A stretch of DNA of 64,000 nt from DASVHS01 sp035468985 (GCA_035468985.1 DATISF010000028.1:62001-126000), one strand, 5' to 3'. Counted from the stretch's first letter, positions 1 through 7,975 are shown. The notes: generated by a model not told the origin, from the letters alone. Program-made: numbers and translations.

Positions 1-1
1 G

Positions 2-427
2 CTGCGCGGCACGGATGCGACGGCGGCGAACCTCGAAGGCTCGGGCTTCTCGCAGAAGCGCGCGCGGGCCGTGCTGCAGATCGCGCGCGACCTGTCGCGG
101 TTCAAGAAAGCCCTCAACGGAGCGGCCTCCGACCGCCAGCGATTCCGGCTGTTCAAGACGATGTCTCCCGAACTGCTGATGCTCCTCGTGGCCGACCGCC
201 CCGAGGAACGCACGAATGTGTCGCGATTCCAGGAGTTCCAGAAGTTCAAGCTGCCACTCCGCGGCGACGATCTCGAGGTGCCGGTCGGGCCGCATATCGC
301 CCGGGCGCTCGAACGGACCCGCGAGGCGGTCTTCAGCGGGGAGATCCCGCCGGATCAGGCGCGTTCTTTTGCCCGCGGCCTGGCCATCAAGTATCTTAGT
401 CGGGAGCAACCGGCCGATCCGAAATGA
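2..427 (+). CDS. CCA/poly(A)-type tRNA nucleotidyltransferase, C-terminal part
   Basis: The reading frame is open from base 2, so the gene begins upstream of the window; only the last 141 codons are visible. The tail has the layout of the C-terminal helical region of class II CCA-adding / poly(A) polymerase enzymes: a helix-rich stretch, then a LPLRGDDLEVPVGPHIARAL segment resembling the family's L-x-G-x-D-L-x-x-x-G-x-x-x-G-P-x-I motif, then a helix with EIPPDQARSFA. These enzymes add CCA or A tails to RNA in the cytoplasm. The catalytic head is outside the window, so CCA- versus A-adding activity cannot be decided. The stop overlaps the next gene's start by ATGA (424-427), which suggests translational coupling. 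Confidence 0.6.
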   Translation: MRGTDATAANLEGSGFSQKRARAVLQIARDLSRFKKALNGAASDRQRFRLFKTMSPELLMLLVADRPEERTNVSRFQEFQKFKLPLRGDDLEVPVGPHIARALERTREAVFSGEIPPDQARSFARGLAIKYLSREQPADPK

Positions 428-1230
428 AGGTCTTGGTGAGATGTGCGGCGCTGATGATGGTGTTGGCGCCCCTCCCCGCTCTCGCGCAGACACCCCCTCC
501 CGATCCCCCGCCGACGCACGACATCACGAAAGTCGACCCCGCACCCCTGGGCGGCGCGATTGCCGTGCCGCTCCCTGAGGATCAGCTGCGCCAGATGCGG
601 AAGTACGGGCTGGACGAGCTCGCGGGCAGCCGTCAGGCCATCGGATCGCAGCTCATCGACGGCCACCTTCCGCGGCCGCTCCTCGATTACTACGTGCACA
701 GCGGCAACATCGATCAACGATTGTCGATCTTCGAGCGCGGTCTGGTGGTCATCCGGATGACGGGCGCAGGCGGCATCATTCAGAAGCGCGTGATCATTCC
801 GGACGGCGCAGTCAGGAAATACCTCGAATCCGCGGCGCCGGAGAAGATCGAGCAGATCCGAACCACCGAGTTGCGCGATCCGACGCAGAACCGCATCGCA
901 TTCCTGCGCGTGTACCGCGACGGCGCGACGTTCGTCGAACGCGTATTCGATCCCTCCCTCGCGCCGCCGAAGATCCTGCACGACGCGGTGCTCCCCATCG
1001 AGGACCTTCTCCGCGCGATCTCCGAGGACCGCGAGGTGACGAGCACGCTGGCGGGCTACGAACCGCATGTCGGCGACGAGCTGGTCGGCGACGACCGCAA
1101 GACCTGGCGCGTGGAGCGGATCATCTCCAGCAGCGGCATCGTCGAGCTGCACTGCACGTCGCAGCCGATGGTCATGTACGTCGCGAAGAAGGATCTGTAC
1201 AACTACTTCGTCGGGCGTCCCAGTCAATGA
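424..1230 (+). CDS. Exported protein of unknown function
   Basis: This is a 268-residue protein with a clear Sec signal peptide (basic start MKVLVR, hydrophobic ALMMVLAPLPALA, cleavage likely after ALA-Q around residue 21) and a Pro-rich linker, so it probably acts in the periplasm. The mature part is mixed alpha/beta and I recognise no family. There is no lipobox Cys and no later membrane segment. It starts inside the stop of the upstream nucleotidyltransferase gene (ATGA) and sits 4 nt before rsmD. It is therefore probably cotranscribed with RNA-metabolism genes, although its own role need not be related. Confidence 0.8.
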   Translation: MKVLVRCAALMMVLAPLPALAQTPPPDPPPTHDITKVDPAPLGGAIAVPLPEDQLRQMRKYGLDELAGSRQAIGSQLIDGHLPRPLLDYYVHSGNIDQRLSIFERGLVVIRMTGAGGIIQKRVIIPDGAVRKYLESAAPEKIEQIRTTELRDPTQNRIAFLRVYRDGATFVERVFDPSLAPPKILHDAVLPIEDLLRAISEDREVTSTLAGYEPHVGDELVGDDRKTWRVERIISSSGIVELHCTSQPMVMYVAKKDLYNYFVGRPSQ

Positions 1231-1234
1231 GGTG

Positions 1235-1816
1235 ATGTCGTCCCTCCGAATCACGGCCGGAACCCTTCGCGGCCGCCGCATCCCTGTTCCGCGCGGCGAC
1301 GTCCGACCGACATCCGAACGCGCTCGTCAGGCGTACTTCAACATCGTCGGCGACCGGATCGCCGGCGCGAGCTTTCTCGATCTTTTCGCCGGCAGCGGCA
1401 TCTTCTCGTTCGAAGCGGTGTCGCGCGGTGCGGCATCATCGACGGCCATCGATCGCGACACGGCCGGAATTGCGAAGCAGGCCGAAGACCTCGGCGTAAC
1501 CAACATCCAAACGATTGCCGGTGATGCTCTGAGCGCGCTGAAACGCCTGCCCGCCGAACGGTTCGATCTCGTCTACGCCGATCCGCCGTACGACTATGAC
1601 CGCTACGGCGATCTGCTCGAAGCGATCGAAAAAATCCATCTCGCCGATGAGGCGATCGTGGCGGTGGAACACAGACGCCGCACAGATCTGTTCAACCGAG
1701 GACCGAGGAGCGGGGACCGAGGACTGAAATCTCTGCGCCGCGCCGAATACGGCGAGGTGTGGATCACGTTCTTTCAGGCTGAGACTGCCACAGGAATTGC
1801 AATGGAAAACGAATGA
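1235..1816 (+). CDS. rsmD: 16S rRNA (guanine-N2)-methyltransferase RsmD
   Basis: This 193-residue protein methylates G966 of 16S rRNA in the RsmD family. It has the typical start LRITAGTLRGRRI, the SAM-binding FLDLFAGSGIFSFEA (about 48-62) and the catalytic DPPY at 116-119. I chose the ATG at 1235 because homologues start at this RIxAG segment; longer reading in this frame only shadows the upstream gene. One oddity is that codons for about residues 154-164 consist of a 7-bp tandem repeat (ACCGAGG units, 1695-1727). It falls in the C-terminal loop between EHRRRTDLF and the closing YGEVWITFF strand and is in frame, so the gene probably still works. The stop overlaps phoH by ATGA. Confidence 0.9.
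   Translation: MSSLRITAGTLRGRRIPVPRGDVRPTSERARQAYFNIVGDRIAGASFLDLFAGSGIFSFEAVSRGAASSTAIDRDTAGIAKQAEDLGVTNIQTIAGDALSALKRLPAERFDLVYADPPYDYDRYGDLLEAIEKIHLADEAIVAVEHRRRTDLFNRGPRSGDRGLKSLRRAEYGEVWITFFQAETATGIAMENE
1695..1727 (+). repeat. Heptad repeat ACCGAGG inside rsmD
   Basis: The units run ACCGAGG, ACCGAGG, AGCGGGG, ACCGAGG, ACTGA, about 4.7 copies with one degenerate unit. The repeat is read in frame by rsmD as part of a surface loop. The same unit recurs at 5079-5156, 18391-18425, 18725-18754 and 62287-62370. Confidence 0.85.
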
Positions 1817-2787
1817 GGACTATGGAACTCACACTAGACGAACAGGGCGCCCACACACTTTTCGGCAATCACGATGAAAACCTCCGCATGCTCGAGGAAG
1901 CCTTCGATGTGAAGATCTCTTCGCGCGGCAACGAGATCTTCGTCAAGGGCCCCGCCGAGAACGTCGCTCCGGTCGAGAAGCTCCTCGCGCAGATGCAGGA
2001 GCTCATCGGCCAGGGCTATCCGGTCAGGAAATCGGACGTGCTGACCGGCGCGCGCGTCCTGCGCGACAAGCCGGATGTGAACCTGGTCGACTTCTTCACC
2101 GACGATGCCGTCGGCCAGTCGGTGCGCCGCGTCGTCACACCCCGCAACTTCGCACAGAAGCTCTATCTGCAGTCGATCCAGGAGTACGACATCACGTTCG
2201 GCATCGGTCCGGCCGGCACTGGGAAGACGTTTCTCGCCGTCGCCGCCGCCGCCGCATGGCTGAACGAGAAACAGATCAAGCGCATCATCCTCTGCCGCCC
2301 CGCCGTCGAAGCCGGCGAGCGCCTCGGCTTTCTTCCGGGTGACATCGCCGAAAAGGTCAACCCCTACCTGCGGCCGCTCTACGACTCGCTGTACGACATC
2401 GTCGGATTCGAGAAAGTCGAGAAACTGATGGAGCGCAGCATCATCGAGATCGCGCCGCTCGCCTTCATGCGCGGCCGCACGCTCAATGACGCGTTCATCA
2501 TCCTCGACGAAGCGCAGAACACCACTCCCGAGCAGATGAAAATGTTCCTCACGCGCCTCGGCTTCGGTTCGAAAGCCGTGGTCACCGGCGATGTCACACA
2601 GGTCGATTTGCCGGAGGGAAAAAAGTCGGGACTGCGCGCGGCGCGGAAGATCCTCGAGAACGTCGAGGGCATCAAGTTCTTCGATTTCACCGACAAGGAT
2701 GTCGTCCGCCATCCGCTCGTCTCGAAGATCGTGGGCGCCTACGACCGCGCCGACCGCGAAGCGCAGCCCGCGAAATCGTCGTCATGA
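1813..2787 (+). CDS. phoH: PhoH-like ATPase
   Basis: This 324-residue cytoplasmic ATPase of the PhoH/YbeZ family has an N-terminal KH-like part (about 1-95), then the AAA-like core with Walker A GPAGTGKT (about 132-139) and Walker B FIILDEAQNTT, and a downstream VVTGDVTQVDLP sensor region. YbeZ partners the YbeY endoribonuclease in rRNA maturation in other bacteria, and ybeY follows here with a 4-nt overlap. The start at 1813 overlaps the rsmD stop; an ATG three codons later (1822) is an alternative. Length is normal for the family. Confidence 0.95.
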   Translation: MRTMELTLDEQGAHTLFGNHDENLRMLEEAFDVKISSRGNEIFVKGPAENVAPVEKLLAQMQELIGQGYPVRKSDVLTGARVLRDKPDVNLVDFFTDDAVGQSVRRVVTPRNFAQKLYLQSIQEYDITFGIGPAGTGKTFLAVAAAAAWLNEKQIKRIILCRPAVEAGERLGFLPGDIAEKVNPYLRPLYDSLYDIVGFEKVEKLMERSIIEIAPLAFMRGRTLNDAFIILDEAQNTTPEQMKMFLTRLGFGSKAVVTGDVTQVDLPEGKKSGLRAARKILENVEGIKFFDFTDKDVVRHPLVSKIVGAYDRADREAQPAKSSS

Positions 2788-3218
2788 ACATCGAGGTCAC
2801 CGGCCATGCCGTTCCGCGGCTGACCCGGCGCGAGATCGCTGCGTTCGTGAGAAGAGTGCTCCTGAAACTCGATGTCGACGAAGAAATCACGGACGTGTCC
2901 ATCGCATTCGTCGACGACCCGTCGATGAAGAGCCTCAACCGGAAATTCCGGCACAAGAACCGGACCACCGACGTGCTCACCTTCCCTGCCGATGAGACCT
3001 ACGGCGATCCGCACCGCAAGGGCAAACCACTCGGCGACATCGTCGTTTCCGTCGATCAGGCCAGGCGCCAGGCCGCCGAAGAGCGCCATTCCATCGCAAC
3101 GGAGGTCCGCTATCTGCTCGTGCACGGCGTCCTTCACGCACTCGGCTATGACCACGAGAACGACAACGGAGAGATGAACGAGCTGGAGCTTGATGTGCGG
3201 GAGGCCGTGGGCCTCTAA
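2784..3218 (+). CDS. ybeY: Endoribonuclease YbeY, 16S rRNA maturation
   Basis: This 144-residue metalloprotein carries the diagnostic zinc motif HGVLHALGYDH with His114, His118 and His124. It also has the conserved DDPSMKSLNRKFR and TDVLTFPAD segments. The family processes the 3' end of 16S rRNA and takes part in ribosome quality control. Its ATG lies within the phoH stop (ATGA), so it is translationally coupled to its partner. The stop codon is followed at the next base by the first copy of a 140-bp palindromic element. Confidence 0.95.
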   Translation: MNIEVTGHAVPRLTRREIAAFVRRVLLKLDVDEEITDVSIAFVDDPSMKSLNRKFRHKNRTTDVLTFPADETYGDPHRKGKPLGDIVVSVDQARRQAAEERHSIATEVRYLLVHGVLHALGYDHENDNGEMNELELDVREAVGL

Positions 3219-3358
3219 GGGAACCTCCGCGCAAGTCGTCATCCTGAGTCGGCGAAGCGCGACGAAGGATCTCAGGATTCGAAAACACGTGCCATTTCGA
3301 GATCCTTCGCCGTCTTCGCGGCTCAGGATGACGTGAACGACGACTTGCGCAGAGGTCC
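3219..3358 (+). repeat. MITE-like palindromic element, copy 1
   Basis: Terminal inverted repeats are close to GGAACCTCYGCGCAAGTCGT and its complement. The inner arms carry CATCCTGAGTCGGCGAAG and its counterpart. It starts at the base after the ybeY stop. Confidence 0.85.
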
Positions 3359-3470
3359 ACAAGTACTGCTGTGGCACGGTAAGTACTGCTGTGGCCGCGG
3401 CGCAGCACATCGATCTTCTCTCGCATATGACGGTGTCGCACTTCGCATCGCTGTTCAGGGATGTCCCCTA

Positions 3471-3619
3471 GGGAAGCTCTGCACAAGTCGTTGATCACGT
3501 CATCCCGAGTCGGCGAAGCGCGACGAAGGATCTCCGGATGCGATAACGCCTGCCATTTCGAGATCCTTCGCCGTCTTCGCGGCTCAGGATGACGTGAACG
3601 ACGACTTGCGCAGAGGTCC
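3471..3619 (+). repeat. MITE-like palindromic element, copy 2
   Basis: This copy has the same orientation as copy 1. The left end reads GGGAAGCTCTGCACAAGTCG and the right end GACTTGCGCAGAGGTCC. Confidence 0.85.
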
Positions 3620-3732
3620 ACAAGTACTGCTGTGGCCACGGCAAGTACTGCTGTGGCCGCGGCGCAGCGCATCGATCTTCCCTCGCATATGACGGCGCTG
3701 CACTTCGCATCGCTGTTCAGGGATGTCCCCTA

Positions 3733-3880
3733 GGGAAGCTCTGCACACGTCGTTGATCACGTCATCCTGAGTCGGCGAAGCGCGACGAAGGATCTCCGAA
3801 TGCGACAACGCCTGCCATTTCGAGATCCTTCGCCGTCTTCGCGGCTCAGGATGACGTGAACAACGACTTGCGCAGAGGTC
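3733..3880 (+). repeat. MITE-like palindromic element, copy 3
   Basis: This copy has the same orientation as copies 1 and 2. Its right end stops 2 bases before the stop codon of the convergent PATAN gene. Confidence 0.85.
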
Positions 3881-3882
3881 GA

Positions 3883-5028
3883 CTAGAACTCGATGATGCC
3901 GTCCTTCCAGAGCTTGTAGAAGATCATCAGCGCATCGGCCTCTCGGATCGGGCTGATCTTGATCAGCGATCCAATGTCCCACGTTCCGTTGATGCGCGAG
4001 AGGATGAAGCCCTCGTTCGGAGTGAAGTTCATGGTCGTGATCTCTTCGAGCGACTTCGTGACGCGGGGGACTTCGTTGTCGTGAATCCCCTGATTCCGCA
4101 GTTCGGCCATGATGACCGCCTCGGCGCCCTTGACCGCGCTGCGGACTTTCGGGTGATTGGAGTCGAGATTCTGCGCCGCCTTCAGCAGCCGCTGGGTCTT
4201 GTCGAAGTCCTTGGCGCGTAGTGCGGTCTGGGCGGCGCTGAGGAGCGAGTTGATCTCGTCGGACTCGTTGAAGCCCGCTTCCACCGCCGGGAACGGCTCC
4301 GGCTCGGCAGGCGCCCCGCCCGCCACCGCCGCTTCCAGCAGCTGAATGAACCCGGCCCGCACGAGCGGGCGCAACGTCGAACAGACGATGAATGACGACG
4401 AACGGCTTTCCAGCACGATCTCGGCGATGGTCCGCTTGCCGTCGATCGAGTCGATCACCTGTGTCTGTGCCTCGCCGAATTCTTCATCGACCTCGATCGG
4501 CTTCTGCACCACCGGCACGACCGCGTCGTTCGGAATCACCTCGCGGATCCGCGGCCATTCGTCCGATCGCCGCGTCCCCTCCATGATGATCCCGGTGACG
4601 TCGATGCGCAGCGGCACCATTTCCATCTGTGGCAACTCGTCGTCGAGGAATTGGAAAGTCCCCTCTTTCCACAGGAAGACGTCGAAGATCTCCTCCTCCG
4701 CCTTGAGGCGCATGAGCCGCGTCAGGTCCTTCTCGGTGATGAGGCCAATGATGACCAGAATCTTGCCGAGAAGGATGCTCGACTGCTGCTGGACCTCCAT
4801 CGCCTTGCGCAGCTCTTCCTCGTTCAGATAGCCGTGGCTCATCAGGAACTGGCCGAGGTATTCGCGGGGATCGTTGGATGCGGAGGAGATGACGCGGCCG
4901 GACTCGAAGAAGATCTTCTTTTCGACGTCCTTGCTGGTGACGACGAGAGTGCCGGTCTTCTGCGCCAGGCTCAACCACTGAAGCAGGTCGCCCGGCAGCA
5001 TCGACTTCAGGTTACCGCTGACTCCCAT
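3883..5028 (-). CDS. PATAN (DUF4388) domain protein
   Basis: This 381-residue cytoplasmic protein begins with a PATAN/DUF4388 domain (about 1-165: SGNLKSMLPGDLLQWLSLAQ, TGTLVVTS, IFFESGRVISSAS, then an LGKILVIIGLITEKDL half). The domain is common in gliding, phototaxis and signalling proteins of delta-proteobacteria, cyanobacteria and acidobacteria. A second module (about 175-250, IDGKRTIAEIV) and the C-terminal part (about 330-381, INGTWDIGSLIKI) look like winged-helix units that share an I-D/N-G-x-W/K-x-I pattern, flanking a helical repeat region (about 265-320). A regulatory or protein-interaction role is inferred. It is transcribed towards the palindromic array and has no operon partner. 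Confidence 0.8.
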   Translation of the reverse strand: MGVSGNLKSMLPGDLLQWLSLAQKTGTLVVTSKDVEKKIFFESGRVISSASNDPREYLGQFLMSHGYLNEEELRKAMEVQQQSSILLGKILVIIGLITEKDLTRLMRLKAEEEIFDVFLWKEGTFQFLDDELPQMEMVPLRIDVTGIIMEGTRRSDEWPRIREVIPNDAVVPVVQKPIEVDEEFGEAQTQVIDSIDGKRTIAEIVLESRSSSFIVCSTLRPLVRAGFIQLLEAAVAGGAPAEPEPFPAVEAGFNESDEINSLLSAAQTALRAKDFDKTQRLLKAAQNLDSNHPKVRSAVKGAEAVIMAELRNQGIHDNEVPRVTKSLEEITTMNFTPNEGFILSRINGTWDIGSLIKISPIREADALMIFYKLWKDGIIEF

Positions 5029-5078
5029 CTCGTAAAGGGTTGTGAATTATAACGTTTGGACGTTTACTAGCGGGCCTG

Positions 5079-5156
5079 GGTCCCGGCTCCTCGGTTCTCG
5101 GTCGAGAATTGGTTCGGGGGAAACCGAGGACCGAGGACGGGAGGACCGAGGACCGC
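5079..5156. repeat. Inverted heptad-repeat hairpin between PATAN and mutase genes
   Basis: The right arm (5123-5154) reads ACCGAGG, ACCGAGG, ACGGGAGG, ACCGAGG, ACCG on the plus strand. The left arm (about 5079-5106) reads ACCGAGA, ACCGAGG, AGCCGGG, ACC on the minus strand. The arms can pair, with a loop around AATTGGTTCGGGGGAA. It occupies most of the 131-bp divergent intergenic region, immediately upstream of the mutase ATG. Confidence 0.85.
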
Positions 5157-5159
5157 TGC

Positions 5160-6761
5160 ATGTCAGACACGAAAGAAAAATCGCCAAGGACCACCACCAG
5201 CGGCATCGAGCTCCCCGTCTATTTCGACGAGATCGCGCTCCATGAGCGCGGCTTCGATCCGCAGGCCGATCTCGGCGTCCCCGGCTCATTTCCGTACACC
5301 CGCGGTCCGCAGGCATCGATGTACCGGGGCAAGTTGTGGACCATGCGGCAATACGCCGGATTTTCCACGGCCGCCGAGTCCAACCAGCGCTATCGCTACC
5401 TGCTCGAGCGCGGGACGACCGGACTCTCGGTGGCGTTCGATCTGCCGACGCAGATCGGGATGGACTCCGACGATGTGCGCGCGCGCGGCGAAGTCGGCAA
5501 GGTCGGCGTGGCCATCGATTCGATCGACGACATGGAGGCGCTGCTCGACGAGATCCCACTCGACCGCGTGTCGATCTCGATGACCATCAACGCGCCGGCG
5601 TCGATCCTGCTGTCGCTGCTGCTCGTGGTCGCGGAACGGCGCGGGATCGCCTGGTCGAAACTCAACGGCACGATTCAGAACGACATCCTGAAGGAGTACG
5701 CCGCGCGCGGGACGTACATCTTCCCACCCGCTCCGTCGATGCGCATCGTGACCGACATCTTCGAGTTCTGCGCGAAGGACGTGCCGCGCTGGAACACGAT
5801 CTCCGTGTCGGGCTATCACATCCGCGAGGCCGGATCGACGGCGGTGCAGGAAGTGGCGTTCACCCTGGCCAACGGGCTCGAGTATGTTCGCGCCGCCGTC
5901 GCGCGTGGGCTCGACGTCGACTCGTTCGCGCCGCGCATCTCGTTCTTCTTCAACGCCCACAACGATTTTCTCGAAGAGGTGGCGAAGTTCCGCGCCGCGC
6001 GAAAGCTGTGGGCGAAACTGATGCGCGAGCGGTACAACCCGAAAGACCCGCGCTCTCTGGCCCTGAGATTTCATGCGCAGACCGCCGGCTCCACGCTCAC
6101 CGCACAGCAGCCGGAGAACAACGTCGTCCGCGTCGCCTACCAGGCCATGGCCGCCGTCCTCGGCGGCTGCCAGTCGCTGCACACGAACAGCCGCGACGAG
6201 GCGCTGGCGCTTCCGACGGAGGAATCGGTGAACATCGCGCTGCGGACGCAGCAGGTGCTGGCGTACGAGACCGGCGTGGCGGCGACCGCGGATCCGCTGG
6301 CCGGCTCCTACGCCGTCGAGTCGCTGACGCTCGACATCGAGCGCGGTGCGGCGGAGCTGATCGAGCGCATCGACAAGCTCGGCGGCGCGATTCACGCGAT
6401 CGAGAGCGGCTTCGTGCAGAACGAGATCGGCGAGTCGGCGTACCGGGCGCAGCGGGCCATCGAGGAGAAGCAGGCCATCGTCGTCGGCGTGAACGAGTTC
6501 ACCGAAGACGGACAGAGCACGCTGCCGATCATGGTCATCGACGAGAGCGTCGAGCGCGACCAGGTCGCGCGACTGCAGGCGTTCCGTTCAAAACGCTCGC
6601 GCGACTGGAAAGGCGCCCTGGAAAAACTCGACGCCGCGGCACGATCGAAAGAGAACCTCATGCCGCGTATCGTCGACGCCGTCCGCAACGAATGCAGCGT
6701 CGGCGAGATCGTGTCGACGCTGAAGAAGACGTTCGGCGAGCATCGGGAACAAAGCTTCTGA
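5160..6761 (+). CDS. Methylmalonyl-CoA mutase, large (substrate-binding) subunit
   Basis: This 533-residue subunit of a split acyl-CoA mutase converts (R)-methylmalonyl-CoA to succinyl-CoA with coenzyme B12, in propionate or odd-chain breakdown. The B12-binding domain is absent, as expected for a split enzyme, and no small subunit is in the window. The (beta/alpha)8 core is intact. Equivalents of the MCM active-site residues are visible: Arg and Tyr in LWTMRQYAGFST (R87/Y89), Arg in EYAARGTYIFPP (R207) and His in SVSGYHIREAG (H244). Retained R207 and Y89 favour methylmalonyl-CoA over isobutyryl-CoA. The YATM loop reads QASM instead. I chose the ATG at 5160; upstream codons in this frame are a heptad repeat. 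Confidence 0.88.
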   Translation: MSDTKEKSPRTTTSGIELPVYFDEIALHERGFDPQADLGVPGSFPYTRGPQASMYRGKLWTMRQYAGFSTAAESNQRYRYLLERGTTGLSVAFDLPTQIGMDSDDVRARGEVGKVGVAIDSIDDMEALLDEIPLDRVSISMTINAPASILLSLLLVVAERRGIAWSKLNGTIQNDILKEYAARGTYIFPPAPSMRIVTDIFEFCAKDVPRWNTISVSGYHIREAGSTAVQEVAFTLANGLEYVRAAVARGLDVDSFAPRISFFFNAHNDFLEEVAKFRAARKLWAKLMRERYNPKDPRSLALRFHAQTAGSTLTAQQPENNVVRVAYQAMAAVLGGCQSLHTNSRDEALALPTEESVNIALRTQQVLAYETGVAATADPLAGSYAVESLTLDIERGAAELIERIDKLGGAIHAIESGFVQNEIGESAYRAQRAIEEKQAIVVGVNEFTEDGQSTLPIMVIDESVERDQVARLQAFRSKRSRDWKGALEKLDAAARSKENLMPRIVDAVRNECSVGEIVSTLKKTFGEHREQSF

Positions 6762-7511
6762 TCACGCTCCGCCGCGCGCGAGATACCCTCCGTCGATCGG
6801 ATAGTACGCACCGGTGATGAAGCTGGCGCTGTCGCTGCAGAGCCAGCGCACGAGCTCGGCCACCTCTTCCGGACGCCCGAGGCGGCCGATGGGATGAAGC
6901 GCGCCGAGGGCTTTTCGCCTCTCATCCGGTAAACGGCTCAGCATCGGCGTGTCGATGTAGCCCGGTCCGACAGCATTGATGCGAATTCCGCGCGCCGCGT
7001 ATTCGAGCGCCGCACTCTTCGTGAGACCGATGACGCCGTGCTTCGCCGCCACGTATCCCGCCGATCCCTCGTGCGCGGCCTGGCCGAAAATCGAGGCCAT
7101 GTTGACGATCGCGCCGCCGCCCGCTTCGAGCATGCGCGGAATCTGCGCGCGCATCGCGTAAAACACGCCGGACAAATTGATCTCGATGACCCTTCGCCAG
7201 CCATTGATGCTCGTGTTGGCGACCTCGCTGACCTCACCCCCGATCCCGGCGTTGTTGCAGGCGATGTGAAGCGCGCCGAACTGGCCGGCCGCGGCCTTCA
7301 CCAGCGCTTCGTGATCTTCAGGCTTCGACGTGTCGGCGCGAACGAAGATCGCCTTTGCGTCGCCAATGAGACGGATGGTCTCCTGGCCGCCCTTCTCATC
7401 GATATCGGACACGATGACATTCGCGCCGGCTCTCGCGTATGCGAGTGCGACGGCCCGCCCGATCCCTGACGCCGCGCCGGTCACGATGGCGGTTCGATTT
7501 TGAAGATGCAT
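6762..7511 (-). CDS. Short-chain dehydrogenase/reductase
   Basis: This 249-residue classical SDR has the NAD(P) motif TGAASGIG near residue 12, an acidic residue after beta-2 (VSDIDEKGG, favouring NADH), CNNAGIGG, and the catalytic Ser with Y-x3-K in YVAAKHG. The C terminus is the usual GAYYPIDGGY. The substrate cannot be inferred. I start it at the ATG at 7511, which is preceded on the minus strand by GGGAGG at good spacing; the longer frame would read through the divergent deaminase gene. Its start codon and that of the deaminase form one ATGCAT palindrome. Confidence 0.9.
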   Translation of the reverse strand: MHLQNRTAIVTGAASGIGRAVALAYARAGANVIVSDIDEKGGQETIRLIGDAKAIFVRADTSKPEDHEALVKAAAGQFGALHIACNNAGIGGEVSEVANTSINGWRRVIEINLSGVFYAMRAQIPRMLEAGGGAIVNMASIFGQAAHEGSAGYVAAKHGVIGLTKSAALEYAARGIRINAVGPGYIDTPMLSRLPDERRKALGALHPIGRLGRPEEVAELVRWLCSDSASFITGAYYPIDGGYLARGGA

Positions 7512-7973
7512 GAGCGATATCCTCCCGGAATCTTGACCGATCCATTCCTTGACGCCGCAATCGAGGAAGCCGGGCGCGGCATTCGCGAGGGCGGGATCCC
7601 CATCGGCTCGGTGATCGTACATCGCGGGAAAATCATCGGCCGTGGCCACAACCGGCGCGTGCAACGCGGCAGCGCCGTCCTTCACGGTGAGATGGACGCG
7701 CTCGAAAACGCCGGCCGCCATCCCGCGAGCGTCTATCGCGAAGCGGTCCTCTACACGACGCTCTCGCCCTGCGCGATGTGCAGCGGCGCGATCCTCCTCT
7801 ACGGAATCCCGCGCGTCGTGATCGGCGAGAACCAGACGTTCATGGGCGAGGAAGAGCTGCTGCGCTCGCGAGGCGTGTCACTCGAGGTCGTGAACGATCA
7901 GAGGTGCGTGCAGATGATGAAGGAGTTCATCGCCGTGCACCCACACCTCTGGAGCGAGGACATCGGCGTGTGA
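7506..7973 (+). CDS. Yeast-type cytosine deaminase
   Basis: This 155-residue zinc deaminase resembles fungal Fcy1 closely along its length: EEAGRGIREGGIPIGS, GRGHNRRVQRGSAVLHGE, LYTTLSPCAMCSGAI, YGIPRVVIGEN and the C-terminal W-x-EDIG. Zinc and proton-shuttle residues are His60 and Glu62 (HGE) and Cys89/Cys92 (PCAMC). The HGE and long C-terminal match favour cytosine (pyrimidine salvage) over the tRNA deaminase TadA, which usually has HAE and no EDIG tail. The start is ATG 7506, sharing ATGCAT with the divergent SDR start; an in-frame TTG at 7533 is an alternative. The stop is 2 bases from the convergent LRR gene. Confidence 0.85.
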   Translation: MHERYPPGILTDPFLDAAIEEAGRGIREGGIPIGSVIVHRGKIIGRGHNRRVQRGSAVLHGEMDALENAGRHPASVYREAVLYTTLSPCAMCSGAILLYGIPRVVIGENQTFMGEEELLRSRGVSLEVVNDQRCVQMMKEFIAVHPHLWSEDIGV

Positions 7974-7975
7974 AC

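Larger units (their letters stand above)
3219..3880. repeat. Tandem array of three palindromic elements with shared spacers
   Basis: This gene-free stretch of about 660 bp holds three copies of the 140-bp imperfect palindrome at 3219-3358, 3471-3619 and 3733-3880. They are separated by two nearly identical spacers of about 112 bp, each with two AAGTACTGCTGTGG motifs and ending GGGATGTCCCCTAG. The repeat period is about 252-262 bp, so element and spacer were duplicated together. I see no coding potential of its own; the minus-strand frames through it look like repeat translations. Confidence 0.9.

Noticed and set aside
3219..3880. Repeat array as a CRISPR or tRNA cluster
   Set aside because: Units are 140-bp palindromes with near-identical spacers, not short repeats with unique spacers. 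There are no cas genes and no tRNA cloverleaf.
7506..7973. tRNA adenosine deaminase TadA
   Set aside because: HGE rather than HAE, and the whole C-terminal part matches the yeast cytosine deaminase pattern.
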